The position numbers and the translations under genes were made by a program. From Labia minor (lineage: Eukaryota > Arthropoda > Insecta > Dermaptera > Spongiphoridae): a stretch of DNA of 64,000 bases. The notes beneath the pieces are model-generated. The model ran no database searches. It was not told where the DNA came from and saw only the letters and a program-made list of their open reading frames with translations. Positions 32,343 to 45,436 of the stretch are shown here, in pieces (position 1 is the first letter of the stretch; the number at the start of each line of letters is the position of its first letter). Location: positions 9,349,580 to 9,413,579 of the forward strand of contig OY720344.1 in assembly GCA_963082975.1 (NCBI GenBank). Direction: 5' to 3'.

Positions 32343-32580
32343 AAAAATAATTGAAACATTTAATTATTATTTTTATTATCATTTGAAACTGAAGACAATT
32401 ACGGCCATTTGTGCCTTAAAGAAACCATCCATCATATATAATTTCTCTCTAAACAACCCCATCAGAGAGAATTTGGTTTTCTTCACGGGAGCACAGCAAG
32501 GCAAGCAGTAAACTACTGAACCCTGACCGATTCCATTGTGTCAGACTTAGAGCTTCCGGGGAAGATCACTTAGAAATTAG
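32343..32580. other. Spacer between two HINE-A copies
   Basis: About 32470-32575 is moderately GC-rich and single-copy, without ORF or motif I recognise. Confidence 0.35.
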
Positions 32581-33062
32581 CTGGAGTGTCTCCACTCGAC
32601 TATCTCGCAATTTGAATTGGATTAAATAACATAATATATTATATTTAAATTAAATTTAATTAATTATAAATTATAAATAATAAATAATAAATATTAAACC
32701 AGCGCATGTTTGACTTTTTGTTGATGGCACCACGTCACGTGTTGGCGCGTGAGATTTGCAGTGTTAAAAAATTAATTCTGGTAATTTCAGCGAATCAATC
32801 AAGCTGAAATTCTATATATAGCAGTTTTATACAATTATTAATCATGTGAAAAATTATCAAACATATATCTTTATTTTTACGGTCACTTTAGAGGAAAAAA
32901 AATCAAAACGTTGTAGGTAATGACCCTCTTCCGGTTGAGCTACATTTCTCAAAAGTTGATAGAAAACTATGAATTTTGAATAATGTCCATGTACCAAATT
33001 TCATCATTCTAGCTCAAACCGTTTTTGCGTAATCTTGCCTACATACACACACACACACACAG

Positions 33063-33093
<31 letters not shown>

Positions 33094-33203
33094 TTTTTCT
33101 CAACCTTAGTGAAAATGATTCAGGAACCTTCAAAAAGTATAAAAACATCAAAATCTCAACATCGAAAATTTTCGTGATCGCAATACTATCTCTGGCGAGA
33201 TAG
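32581..33203 (-). mobile_element. HINE-A element, complete
   Basis: Both ends intact: CTGGAGTGTCTCCACTCG, ACTATCTCGC and, at the other side, ACTATCTCTGGCGAGATAGT. The microsatellite is a long (CA)n at about 33043-33090. Confidence 0.85.
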
Positions 33204-33423
33204 TAAAAATGAAGTTTTTCCGATAAATAAATGATTAAATAAATAAAAGTTGAATAAAAAAAAAATAAATAAATAATATCACTGCTCAAATAAAGAACTG
33301 TAAAAGGGTCCTAATTGAACTTGATTTAATAAACAAATAATAACAAGAATAAACTATACAATATATAATAACAACAAAAACACAACAAACAAAATATTTA
33401 TATATATATACACACATATAAAA
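33204..33423. other. AT-rich spacer
   Basis: Nothing recognised. Confidence 0.35.
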
Positions 33424-33709
33424 ACAACCCTCTGACTTTTGTACGTCCTACGCAAGGACAACGCCTATCAAGCCGGTTATATCAATGAGGTGTCCTATGA
33501 TAAGTAGAACGGGTCCTCTCAACCTTTACCTTGATTTTCTTGATCGGAGGCGCTATCAAGTAGCTTTTCCCCAATGTTGTTCCCGGAGGCTGGGTTGACT
33601 CCGTCCCATAGACCCCAGCTAGGCAAATTCCCTTGCCAGGCCCGGGACTTGAACCGGGGGCCATGTGAATGTGAGGCAGGTTTGCTACCCACACACCCAA
33701 TGGCGCCTT
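33424..33709 (-). mobile_element. tRNA-derived SINE, second copy
   Basis: Minus-strand copy of the SINE at 12.3 kb. The head has GGCGCCATTGGGTGTGTGG, GTAGCAAACC and a good B box GGTTCAAGTCCC; the tail ends GTCAGAGGGTTG. It is flanked by AT-rich tracts, so a target duplication cannot be distinguished from simple repeat. Confidence 0.8.
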
Positions 33710-35652
33710 CATATATATATATATATATTAATATAAAAACTGTATGCTTTGGAGGTGAAAATGTCAGATTCAACGAAAAATAGTAGCATTAAATTGAACG
33801 AATAATACTTGAATTAATAAGTTAATAAAGTATCTTGGTTATTTTAAATAAAATAAAATTCTTAATTTATTGCTTTGAGTAAATAAACTCAATAAAAGTC
33901 TAATCCACAGAGGTGTTATTCCCATCGGTGAATAACTTTCAATTTGGATTCATTCTGAGTAATAATATAAATAATATTATTTATAAATACATTTTAAAAA
34001 AGAATCTAACTCAAAACAAAAATAGAATGAAAAAAATTAAGTTTATAAATAAAATGGTGCAGTCAAATTACATTAAATTGATGAAGAGCAACGCACTCTT
34101 AAACTTAATTTATCATTCTGTGTTTTTTTGTTTTTTTTTAATTGTATTCAGTGTATAAATACCAAATTAATAGTTATTAATACAATTTCAATAAAAAATG
34201 TATACTTATCCATTTTATTATCATTTTAAAATAAAGAAAGTTTCTCAATGACTAGTTTAATTTAGTATATTAAAAATGATTAATTCTAAGAAAAGACTCT
34301 TTGGAATTTATTCATAGAAGGAAAAGAATAAATAAATATTTCAAATTAAAAAAAAGTTGTTTTTTTTAATGAAAGGATTGTGTCAAAAGAAAAATGAAAA
34401 TTTTCCTATAAAATATGAATTGTTAAGTTTAAGTTTAAAGAGATTAATTGAATTATATAAAATGGTCTACTACCCTGAAGACTATCGTATTTTTTTTAAC
34501 ATTTCTTGATAAATCATCCAATTGAAATTGTAACTTTCTCAAAAGTAGATGCACAGACGATTAAAAAAATTTCAATTATATTTTAATTGAAAAAAGTAAG
34601 AAACCAGTAAAAGTAATTTGAATGAATAATATTATTAATGTTCAATATTTATGTAAATGATTCAAATGTGCTATTATAAACCGAAACTATGTATAGCATG
34701 AATAGAGAAAGTTCGAGAATTACAAAAAAAAATATTTATAATTGTTTTGTTTTTTTTTTGTCAAAAGAGTTAAAAATGATGTTAAATAGATTTTATTTTT
34801 TTCTGATTACACACAAAAAAAAAAAACAGGTAAAGGAAAGAAAAGAAAAATAATCATTACTCTGATTTACTTTCTTGAGGATTTCTTTCTTTTTTTAATG
34901 CTTCGTCAGAAGAAATAATTTTGGAAAAAAAATTAGAATATATAAACATTTAATTCTAAAGGTAATACTGCGAATGAAAAATATATAATCTGTATTGTGA
35001 TTCAGTTTTTATTTGAAGGTCAAAGTTGCCAGTAATGTTGGTTGATATTTTTTTAATAGGATTTATTTATTTATTAGCATTTCAATTTTATAGTTTTATA
35101 TGTATTTAAATATAATACATACAGAGGTCCGAAATAAAAGTATTTTATTTTAATATAATTCGGGAGAGGCACATTTAAGCCATTATCTACTTAAATTTTT
35201 TATCCCATTACTGCCGTTTCAATTATTCTGATCATTCGCCGGAATGGTTGATGTTATTATTACTTTGTTTTTTATAAAATTTAAACAAATCTTTTATTAA
35301 AATATATTTTATACACTCTAATAACGAGTGTTTTTATTAATTAAAATATATTATTGCTTTTTATTGAAGTTTAAATAGGAAATGCATATAAAATTTACAT
35401 ATGGTTAATATATTCATTAAAATTGCTAAAAGAAATTAATATGAGAAATAATGAAATAATCGAGTAGTTTTATTCTTTAAATGAAAAAAAAAATTATATT
35501 TATAACGTATTTAATATTAATTTTGAAGAATTAATATAAATCTTAATTCATATTATATCTTATAGGGATTAATTTTTATTTGGGTAACTGAAAAATGGTG
35601 TAACTAGAGTACATATTACTAGAGAGTTTTTTTTATTAAATTGTTAAAAGTA
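33710..35652. other. AT-rich stretch, nothing recognised
   Basis: Short (TA)n at 33712-33728. The 81-codon frame at 33913-34158 is K/N/I/L-rich and without motif, typical of A/T-rich chance frames. Confidence 0.4.
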
Positions 35653-36189
35653 AAATTCGGTAATGTTTACAAAAACGTTCAGGGATTTGGATAAAACTTT
35701 ACCAGTGGATTCCTTCTTTAATTCCAAAGAAACTTTCCTTATGCAATATTTCTTAGTCGCTTCTAATTTTCGAGATAAAAATTATTAAAATTTGACAGAT
35801 AAACTAGTTATGAATGAGCAGCCATTTAATGTTTTATTGACTAATTCACTAATCATTCACTTATTCATTAATCGGATTTTTTTTCGATTCGGTTTGGATA
35901 TATGAAAATTATTTAATTAATTATTTTTTTAATTTTCAGATATCCAAACTGAACTGGTAAAAAAAAGAAAATTAGCGAAGCCCTCTAGTGACCAAATGAA
36001 TAAAACACTGCAGCTAATATGAATGTCAATGGATTTATATGCAAATTTTAATAATTTTTATCTTGGAAACTATAAGTGATCGAAACATTTGCTAATTTAA
36101 TATTCACTTGGAATTAAAAAAGGAATCCACTGGTAAAGGTTTATCCAAATCCTTGAAGCTTCCTTTTTTGTAAATAATTACCTAAAATT
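35653..36189. mobile_element. Fold-back element Q, copy 2
   Basis: The left arm GGTAATGTTTACAAAAACG, GGATTTGGATAAAACTTTAC, CAGTGGATTCC is mirrored at about 36105-36189, giving terminal inverted repeats of roughly 75-80 bp. The centre has a second inverted repeat around TTCGGTTTGGATAT / ATATCCAAACTGAAC. About 537 bp, no ORF. Confidence 0.75.
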
Positions 36190-39100
36190 CTCTATGTGAT
36201 TTACAATCCACGGATTGTGAAGTGTTGTTCATTACAGCATAATCTATCCCTTTGTAAATTTTTTAGCGAATAAATATAAAATATATTTTTATAATTAAAA
36301 TAAAAAATAATTGTTAAATTATATATAATGGTACATGTTCATTTTAGTATCGCCACTTCTTTAAGTTGAATGCGCAGTTTGGAGAATAATAATAATAACA
36401 ATAATAACATTTTTCTAACATCGCCACCAATCATTGAAAAATTGATGTTACCATAACTAACGTACTTATTTTTTTAAGAATTCTTAAATATTGATTAATC
36501 AAAGTTAATAACAAAAGACTTAAAAAGTAAAGTACAATATGTGCACAAGGAAGGTATCGATACAAACGATAAAATTGGTTTAATTGCAACTTTGACCAAC
36601 TTTTTCGCTATTGTACCATAATAAATCAAAAGTTAAAATTACTTTAACGATTGCCAAAAACTTTTTAAAAGTACCTATATCAGTTAAATAAAGAGAATGA
36701 AAAAAAGGGGCCAAGAGGGAATAAAAGAATAGAATTACGACTCATAATTGATAGTCAAGTCAATTATTTGTAAATCTTTTTAAGCACAAATACCAATGCG
36801 TATTTTTTAAAAAAAAATAGAGAAAAAATGGCAAAAATGTAAGGCCAAGGACAATAAATTATAAAAAAAAGAAATTAAAGGTAAAAATCTTGAACATATA
36901 AATTTATTTATAGTCTTTTTTTCGTTATGCTTTTAACATTGGCCTTGATATCTTTATTTGGATCAATGCGTTATTTACCTTTCAAAACCAAATAATATTT
37001 TTTTTACATATTTAAAATATATATTAAATATTTAAAGATAATGAATAAATAAAAAAATTTAAAATTATTTAACCAATTTTTTAACTAAAATTCATATTTT
37101 TTTAAAAAAATCGAAATAATATTTAAAAAAGAGAGTAAATCTGAGGTTCTCCAACTTTTTGAAGTTAGTATCTTAGAAGTTTCAGGTACCACTAAAATGA
37201 TTAAAAGTAACTTTACTGGAGGTATCACTTTTATAAATAATATATATATTAAATAAAATATCTATTAAATCTAATTGAAATTTCAAATATAAAATTTTTA
37301 AATAAACATTGACAATTATTATAATTAACAAGAAAATAATAAATAAACGGTTTGAAATTAAATTCAATTTCATTTGATTTTAAATTATTTTATTTAACTA
37401 AAGAAAACAATTTATTATTTTATAATTTGTTAAAAGAGACAAACACACTTGGATAATCAAAAAAAAAAATTAATTCTATTAAAATAAGTATGAATTCTGT
37501 TAAGTTAAAAAAAATCGTTCTATTCTTATAATTGAGATAATGACATTATAATTTTACGTCATCTTAATTTCTTCATGGAAAATTCTATTCTAATAAAATG
37601 AATGAATAGTAATCAATGACATAATTATTTTTTTTTTTTTTAAAAAAAAACTGAATAAATTATTTTTCTATAAATTTTTGTTAAAAACAATAATTAAAAT
37701 TTTCCAGAAATTTATTTAAAAAATCTATACAAACAAATTAAGTTATTATAATAAAAAGCAGTTATACTTGCACTAAATACCAAAGCTAATTAAATTTTGA
37801 TTAATTTAATAAGAAGAAATTAAGTAAATGGTGTTTGTCCAAGATAAATGCAACAAACCCTAAAGAGGAATAAAATCTGAAACTAAAATTAATATAAAAA
37901 AATATAATATGTATTTATAAAATAAAAATTAAAATTTTAAAATTATCAAATAGATAAAAATGTCATATCTGTCTCCAATAGAATCAATTCAACTAATAAT
38001 AACATAGAAATCAAATATTGAATCAATAAATTATATAATTACACAAAACATAATATTATATTATTATATAGTATTGATATTTTATATTTAATATAATAAG
38101 AATATAAATATTTTTATATTTTTAATAACTTAAATTATAATATAATCATAATAAAATAAATGAAAAATTTATAAATGGTTAAATTAACTTTAAACTTATA
38201 AACTTTGGCGACCATGTTACTACTTTGATTATGAAAATGAACAATTTAATTAATATTGTTCTTTAAAACAACAAAGGCCGTTAACGAAGTTTCAATAAAT
38301 AAATTCTTATTAAGAAATTAACGAATAATTTGACTTCAAATCGAAAAAAATCAAATGGATGGTTTTATAGAAGTGCAGTTAAAAACCAATAATTATAAAC
38401 AAAATAAAATAATCAATAAAAATTATATAAAAATAGATCAATTGATATATAAGTAGGCTATACATTTAAAAGTCATTGATGTTATATGTACATGTGTATG
38501 GTTAATAAAATTTTCTAATTTTCAATTAAAATATACTATAAAAAGAAGATAGCAAAGGTCAATATAGATATTCTAATAAAATATTGATGATGAAATTCAG
38601 AAATAAAAAAAATATTGAATTTCAAATAAATCAATGATATATTTTATGTATAATTTAAATTAATTATTAATTTAATGATTTAATCAATGATTCTATCAAG
38701 TTTTATTCTCTTGAAAATATCTATTTGTCGAATATTGGTGACATTGAGATGAAGATTGAAAACATTCCTATATCTTATTTTGGTGAGTTATTGATTAAGA
38801 AATTGATATTTAGTTTATTGAAATAAGAATTTAGAACATTTTTTTTTTTATATATTTTAAAAGTTGTTAGATGTCTTATTTGTATTTTTTTTAAAATTAT
38901 ACTTGTTTGAAGACAAATAATTAATTTGCTTGGATAATAATGAGCATACCTGCATTAAATACATTTTCTTAAGTAAGCATTGATTCTTTAGATTAGATGA
39001 CGTCGGTTGCTTGAGAAGGTCGTTAAGCTCTACTGAAGTTCCACTGTTAAATCATAATAGTCGTGTGTGAAATAATTAATAATAATCCCATTTAAAGGTT

Positions 39101-39597
39101 CTTGACAGATTCCTAAAATATTATTATTGTATTAGAATAAAACGATTCTGTTGAAAATTAAAAATCAAAAGGAATTTATTATAGGAGAGAGTGGAATGAA
39201 GAGAGAATGAGTTGAAACGAAACTTCCATATCTTCCATTTAAGCCATATAAGAGAAAATTTAGTATTATATTGTATTCATAATTTAAAAATTTATATTTC
39301 CATAACAATATTTTTCATGAAAATAATATCAGAAATTATATTCTTAAATTAAAAATAAAAATAAAATGTAAAAATAATAACATTTTTATAATAATTGAAG
39401 AAAATATTTCGTAAATATTAAATAATATTATTTCAAAAAATATTTATATTATATATTCTTTGTGAAATATATATATATCGTAATAATAATTTTGTTATAT
39501 TTTTGAAGATGGTACAAAATGAAAAAAATTCTATGATTATTATCACATCATATAATAGATTATTAATAACTTCGCAACATTTATGGGTCAAAAATAA
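36190..39597. other. AT-rich stretch, nothing recognised
   Basis: About 3.4 kb without a supported gene, RNA or repeat family. A few less AT-rich words near 36350-36700 and 38990-39070 are single-copy. Confidence 0.4.
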
Positions 39598-39935
39598 ATG
39601 AGGTCACCGGGGAATGGTGGAGACAGCATAACGAGAAATTGCATGATCTCTATGCATCTCCAGATTATTAGGATTATAAAAGGAATATAAAATCGAAAAG
39701 CTGCGATGGACAGGACATGTGGCTAGAATTGGAGAGGAAAGAATGGCAAAAAATATATTGGTGGGGAGACCGTCGATTGGACGTCCAAGGACGAGATGTT
39801 TGGACGATGTAGGAAGAAACGTGAGAGAGATGGGAGAGGATAGGAGTTAGATGATTATAACTCAGGATAGGGAAACTTGGAGAAATGTGGTTGTGGCGAC
39901 CAAGAACTTCCGTAGAGCCATAGATATATATTATT
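39598..39935 (+). pseudogene. Family N non-LTR retrotransposon C-terminal fragment
   Basis: EVTGEWWRQHNEKLHDLYAS, then in a second frame LRWTGHVARIGEERMAKNIL, VGRPSIGRPRTRCLDDV and REMGED, and later DRETWRNVVVATKNFRRAID. This is the GHVARI...GRPRTRW...W...AK C-terminus of RTE/BovB-like reverse transcriptases, better preserved than the copy at 25.1 kb. It lacks the reverse transcriptase core (5' truncation). Confidence 0.75.
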
Positions 39936-41174
39936 AATAATGATTTTATATACATGTAAGACTTAAGACAAAAATTAACTTATTTTTTGTAATACAATTT
40001 CTAAAATTACAATAATTTGAATATTTTGTCAAAAAAATACTCATGATACAATTATGATGATTCAATTAACAATATGAATTTCTCTCTCTTAGAAGTTCTC
40101 TTATTATATTTTATTATTATTATTATTATTATTATCACATTATAAAAAAATAAAAATATTTCAATTTATAATTTAATTGATATTCAAATAAGTAATACAA
40201 GTTACTAAGCTAAATTTAAAATTATACAATATTTTTTAAAAATATTTAATTAATTTTAAAGATCAATAAGGAAATATTTATTTAAAGAATTTTTAATTAA
40301 AATCTATTGAAAATTAGTAGAAGTATTCATTTAAAAAATATAAAATAAAGTAATAATAAAAACAAGTCGTAATGGGAGGTTGATTCAGTAAATTCTTTCA
40401 CTTTTTTCCAATATTTTCTAATAAAATTGTATAAAATTTAACTGTTATTTACAATTTAATAATTAATAAATTATTAATCGAATAACAACAAATCAATTCA
40501 GTAGATGACACTATTAGCTCCTTTATTAAATTATTGGATGAGATGTAAATTTCATTCAAAGACGTCATGGAATAATACATAACGCTTCATAAGAGAACTA
40601 TAAACTCGTCGAAAAAATTAAATAATAACAAAACTAGATTCAATTTATGTAAAATATCAACTGGTTTGCTAAAATTTAAATTTTAAATTTAAGTTCAAAT
40701 ATAAAAAAGAAGGTAAATGTAATCATGATAAATTCAGATTAATAGCATATTCTATTCTAATTGTTAAATGACATTGAAAGCTTGACAAATATATTATTAA
40801 TATCAGAATAAGTGGCAAATAATGTTTATCGCTACGTGAAATATCGCGTTAGTCGTCAAGAAAAGGCATCGATGCATTTGTCCTCTGGTGTGGCGACCCG
40901 GATTATTAATACAAGCAATTTAGTCTTCATTACTGTGAAATATTACCCTTTAATTATATAATTTAATTATATAAGTGAAAAAAGTATATTATATTACATA
41001 TTATATAAATTGGTTTCTAATATTTTACAAAAAAAAATAAAAATAAAAAAATAAATAAATAAAAAAAATTTAAAATAACTGAATATAAATAATTATATTC
41101 AATGTAACCTCAAAAAAGATAAAGATAAATTTATAAATAAAAAAAATAATTAGTTAAATATTTACTATCTACTA
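39936..41174. other. AT-rich stretch, nothing recognised
   Basis: (TTA)n at about 40108-40134. About 40830-40920 (GTCGTCAAGAAAAGGCATCG onward) is a less AT-rich single-copy patch that could be a conserved non-coding element. Confidence 0.35.
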
Positions 41175-41285
41175 TATGCGCTGGTTTAATAAATATTATT
41201 TATTAATTTTAATTTTTAATTTAAATTTATATATATCATTTAATCCAATTCAAATTTGCGAGATAGTCGAGTGGAGACACTCCAG
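41175..41285 (+). mobile_element. HINE-A 3' terminal fragment
   Basis: ATGCGCTGGTTTAATAAATA to GCGAGATAGTCGAGTGGAGA and CACTCCAG: subterminal repeat and stem-loop intact, remainder absent. Confidence 0.75.
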
Positions 41286-41588
41286 CTTTAATAAGTTTTA
41301 TTAACATCAGATAAACTTTTTATAAAATGATAATAATTTGAATTCTAATTTGAATTCTAATTTCTTACTTTTAGAAGAAGTAGAATAATAATAAATCTTT
41401 TTATTTAAAATTTTACAATTAATTATACAAATTAAAAATGTAAATGTGTTACAATAAATATTACATCCTGGTTATAAATCGATTTTGAAATTATAAAATA
41501 AGATCATAAATAGATCAAATGTTTGTTTTCTAAATTTCTTAATTATGAAATTATAACCAGGTATACAAATTCTTAAAATAAAAAAAAT

Positions 41589-42186
41589 CTGGAGTGTCTC
41601 CACTCGACTATCTCGCAAATTTGAATTGGATTAAATAACATATATTAATTTAAATTAAATTTAATTAATTAAATTATGAATTAAAATTAATAAATAAAAT
41701 TTATTAAACCAGCGCATGTTTGGCTCTTTGTTGATGGCACCACGTCACGTGTTGGCGCGTGAGATTTGCAGTGTTAAAAAATTAATTCTGGTACTTTCAG
41801 CGATTCAATCAAGCTGGAATTCTATATATAGCAGTTTTATACAATTTTTAATCATGTGAGAAACTACCAAACATATATCTTAATTTTTAAGGTCACTTTA
41901 GAGGAAAAAGAATCAAAACGTTGGAGGTAATGACCCTCTTCCGTTTGAGCTACATTTCTCAAAAGTTGATAGAAAACTACGAATTTTGAATAATTCCTGT
42001 ATACCAAATTTCATGATTCTAGCTCAAACCGTTTTTGTTTAATCCTGTTTACATACATACTTATACACCCACACATTTTTCTCAACCCTCGTGAAAATGA
42101 TTCAGGAACCTTCAAAACATATAAAAACATCAAAATTTCAACATCGAAAATTTTCGTGATCGCAATACTATCTCTGGTGAGATAGT
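41589..42186 (-). mobile_element. HINE-A element, complete
   Basis: CTGGAGTGTCTCCACTCG at the left and CTATCTCTGGTGAGATAGT at the right. The microsatellite is reduced (ACATACATACTTATACACCC). Confidence 0.85.
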
Positions 42187-42969
42187 GAAAATGTTTTAAT
42201 GGCTTATATCAAAAATTATAATAGTGGCAAAAGATAAAAATCTATAATTTGCATGTTAGGAAGCAATGTTAGTGATTGCAATTTGATAATAATAGATGAA
42301 CAAATAGTAGCGGAACATGACTGATGATTGGCAATAATTTATTGTAATAATTATACTTTCTTTTTTTTTTTTGATAATATCATAATAAATTCATAATGTA
42401 ATTTATACTTTGGATAATTATATCTTTTTTGAATATAATAATATTTCTTGATTATTTGTTATTTTAGATAGTATCTTGTAAAAATATTTAAAATAAATTG
42501 ATAGATAAACAGCTTATAATTATTTTACTTTAACATTATATAGCTTTTCTTTTTGTATAAAAAAAGGTAATTGTAAAGAAAAACTTTATGATAGGATTTA
42601 TTCGCATCCTTACAATAACTGAAAGCTTATTTAAACTAAGGAGATTTAGTATTAACTATATTAAAATTAATTACATTAAAATTTATCTTATTGGATACAA
42701 TAAAATCAATAAAATAAAAAATCCATTATAAAATACAAATAACATTAAATTTGAAATGATGAAGAACAAAATTTTAAAAAAAAATAATTCATAATTTTGT
42801 AATTTAATTAAAAATTATGATTTTTATTTATTGTATTTATTATAATCATATAATTTAAAAAAAAATAATTCATAATTTTGTAATTTAATTAAAAATTATG
42901 ATTTTTATTTATTGTATTTATTATAATCATATATATATATATATTACAGTCAAATTGATAAATGGGTGA
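42187..42969. repeat. AT-rich stretch with an 81-bp tandem duplication
   Basis: A unit starting ATAATTCATAATTTTGTAAT occurs at 42784 and again at 42865 with essentially no differences, then runs into (TA)n. Near-identity implies a recent duplication. Confidence 0.7.
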
Positions 42970-43203
42970 TTATATAAAATTACCGGTAATTATACATAAT
43001 CAGCACTGATTTCGGTAAATATGTTTATCAAATTTACCGGTTAGTTTATAAAATCCCCAACTAATAATGGGGAATGTGATAAAAATTTCTTATTTAACGA
43101 AAAATTATTAGTTGGGGACTTTATAAATTAACCGGTAAATTTGATAAATATATTTACCAAATTCAGTGGTGATTATGTATAATTACCGGTAATTTTATAT
43201 AAT
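42970..43203. mobile_element. Fold-back element P, copy 1 (about 99-bp arms)
   Basis: Arms at about 42970-43068 and 43105-43203 (TTATATAAAATTACCGGTAA, TTATACATAATCA and CAAATTTACCGGTTA with complements) enclose a 36-bp loop. Almost the whole element is a palindrome. No ORF. Confidence 0.8.
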
Positions 43204-43225
43204 ATGTATATAATATATTTTTCAA

Positions 43226-43320
43226 TTCAAACCAAATCGAAAAAAACCGAAGAGTGATATAAAAATTAAATAAATAATTTTCCTATATACAAACCGAACC
43301 GAAAAAAACCGAAGTGTGTG
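43226..43320. repeat. Short direct repeat AACCGAA, partly shared with element Q
   Basis: AAATCGAAAAAAACCGAAGA and CCGAACCGAAAAAAACCGAA are direct repeats about 50 bp apart. The second follows AATTTTCCTATATAC, also found in the centre of Q. A (TA)n tract follows at 43337-43373. Confidence 0.5.
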
Positions 43321-43334
43321 GTGTTGACTAAAAG

Positions 43335-43375
<41 letters not shown>

Positions 43376-43460
43376 GCCACCAATATGGTTGCGATAATAT
43401 GTAAGTACCCTTTTTAATTGTAAAATATATATATTCCGTACGATCTGAACGAATTTTCGT

Positions 43461-43611
43461 AAAATAAGAAACTTTTATCACATTCCCCATTACGAGTGGG
43501 GACTTTATAAGCTGACCGGTAAATTTGATACATATGAAATAATTTATCATATTTACCAAATTCAGTGATTGATTATGTATATATATATTTATACCTGGTA
43601 ATTTTATATAA
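43461..43611. mobile_element. Fold-back element P, partial copy
   Basis: Loop and one arm of P: TTTTATCACATTCCCCATTA, GTGGGGACTTTATAAGC, TGACCGGTAAATTTGATA and CCTGGTAATTTTATATAATC. The partner arm is missing. Confidence 0.65.
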
Positions 43612-44800
43612 TCAACGAATAAATTCGATTTAGCTTGACATATATATATATCACTAGCTCCAAAATCATCGTTATTTTGTATATAATAATTAATTTTTAC
43701 TTTGATAAATGCTTAATAAACCTGCCAAATTAACTTATTTTACAATATCATGAAATATCAAATTTAAATCTTTTTTAATCTTATTTTTTAAATTTCAAAT
43801 CCAATCTATTCACCTGAACACGTATAGCCAATAAAGTATTTTTATAAATTTTTCACTGAGGAGAAAGAAAGTTAAGAAGAAAAGATAATAACAATAATTT
43901 AATATCAATTGTAGAATTAAAATTAGAGAAGATAATTAATTTAAAACAATATTGAAGAGGGCGAGTATCCTTTCCCTTAGATTTTCAAAATAAATCTTGA
44001 AGAGACCTTTAATTAAATAGGCCCTAGATCATAAAGTCAAACACGATGAACGCCTGCCTAAAAGGAAAAAAAATGATAGACGAGGTTCTCAAAGATTGGG
44101 ATGGTGTCTGGGGTCCAGGCGTCTGACCCAGTTCGAGGGCTCCGCTCCAGGGCTTGCAAGTTTTGCACTTTCCCCAGAAGAGTAACACGTGAGAAATCGG
44201 AAGTTTTAAAAGAGACTCATCTGATGGCCATTTAATAACAGAAAATAAAAATATAATATTTTGGAATTGTTTTATATAATGTATACCATATATATATTAT
44301 AATTTATAATTTATAATACACAATATTTAAAAAAAAAATGATTAAATGATTAATTTTGAACAATTTCGACTATGTAATCAACTTGACAGATAAATTCTAT
44401 TATTGTGAAAGGGTACATTTTTAGTAGAAATGAAAATTTATTTAATAAAATGAAATAAATTAAATGAAAAAACAAGGAAAAGAATACACAATAAAAGTAA
44501 TTTGTTTTATATATATATATATTGGCATACATAGAAATGAAAGTTACTTACCTAGATATAACCAAAAAATCGAATTAATATTTAACCAAATATAATTTCA
44601 AAATCCCTTGGTCCAAAAACATTCCAAAAATTAGGTTAGTGATGTTAAAATAAAGAAAAATATATAATTAATACAAAATTGAAATTTATGATTAAGATAA
44701 ATAGTAGATATTTTTAAATGGATTATCACAGAAATCATTTAGAAAAAAATATTTCTATCAAAAATTGAATAGAATAGAATTTAAAATTATTATCCTAATG
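43612..44800. other. AT-rich stretch with one GC-richer patch
   Basis: About 44080-44180 (GGGATGGTGTCTGGGGTCCA, GGGCTCCGCTCCAGGGCTTG) stands out as GC-rich and single-copy. GAGGTTCTCAAAGATTGGG at 44080 resembles a hAT end, but no partner is seen. No gene. Confidence 0.35.
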
Positions 44801-44868
44801 CAGTGATCCCTGGGGACCCGCGAAAAAATTTCCTAATACTTGAAATTTTTGGGTTCTAAAAAAAAAAT
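44801..44868. mobile_element. Possible hAT-type terminus
   Basis: CAGTGATCCCTGGGGACCCG then CGAAAAAATTTCC resembles the CAG...GACCCGCG ends of hAT elements. No opposite end found; the HINE-A begins directly after it. Confidence 0.3.
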
Positions 44869-45436
44869 CTGGAGTGTCTCCAGTCGATTAACTCGCAAAT
44901 TTGAATTGGATTAAATAACATATATTAATTTAAATTAAATTAATTATAAATTAAAATTAATAAATAATATTTATTAAACCAGCGCATGTTTCACGTGTTG
45001 GCGCGTGAGATTTGCAGTGTTAAAAAATTAATTCTGGTACTTTCAGCGATTCAATCAATCTGAAATTCTATATATAGCAGTTTTATACAATTATTAATCA
45101 TGTGAAAAATTATCAAACAAATCTTTATTTTTACGGTCACTTTAGAAGAAAAAAAAATCAAAACGTTGTAGGTAATGACCCTCTTCCGGTTGAACTACAT
45201 TTTTCAAAAGTTGATAGAAAACTATGAATTTTGAATAATGTCCATGTACCAAATTTCATCATTCTAGCTCAAACCGTTTTTGCATAATCTTGGTTACATA
45301 CATACACACATACACACACACAGACATTTTTCTCAACCTTAATGAAAATGATTCAGGAACCTTCAAAACGTATAAAAACATCAAAATCGCGAAATCGAAA
45401 ATTTTCGTGATCACAATTCTATCTCTGGCGAGATAA
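44869..45436 (-). mobile_element. HINE-A element, near complete
   Basis: From CTGGAGTGTCTCCAGTCGAT to ATTCTATCTCTGGCGAGATA. A roughly 30-bp internal deletion removes the GGCTCTTTGTTGATGGCACC block that other copies have. Confidence 0.8.

Noticed and set aside
33574..33783. Open frames on both strands rich in P, G and R near 33.5-33.8 kb and 12.3 kb
   Set aside because: They are translations of the GC-rich tRNA-derived SINE.
39674..39955. 93-codon minus-strand frame
   Set aside because: Antisense shadow of the family N relic read on the + strand (GHVARI, GRPRTR).
43014..43160. Replication origin or attachment site from the large palindrome
   Set aside because: A MITE-type fold-back with a second partial copy is the simpler explanation.
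43266..43559. 97-codon minus-strand frame with IYIYIY run
   Set aside because: It is a translation across (TA)n and fold-back repeat P; no motif.
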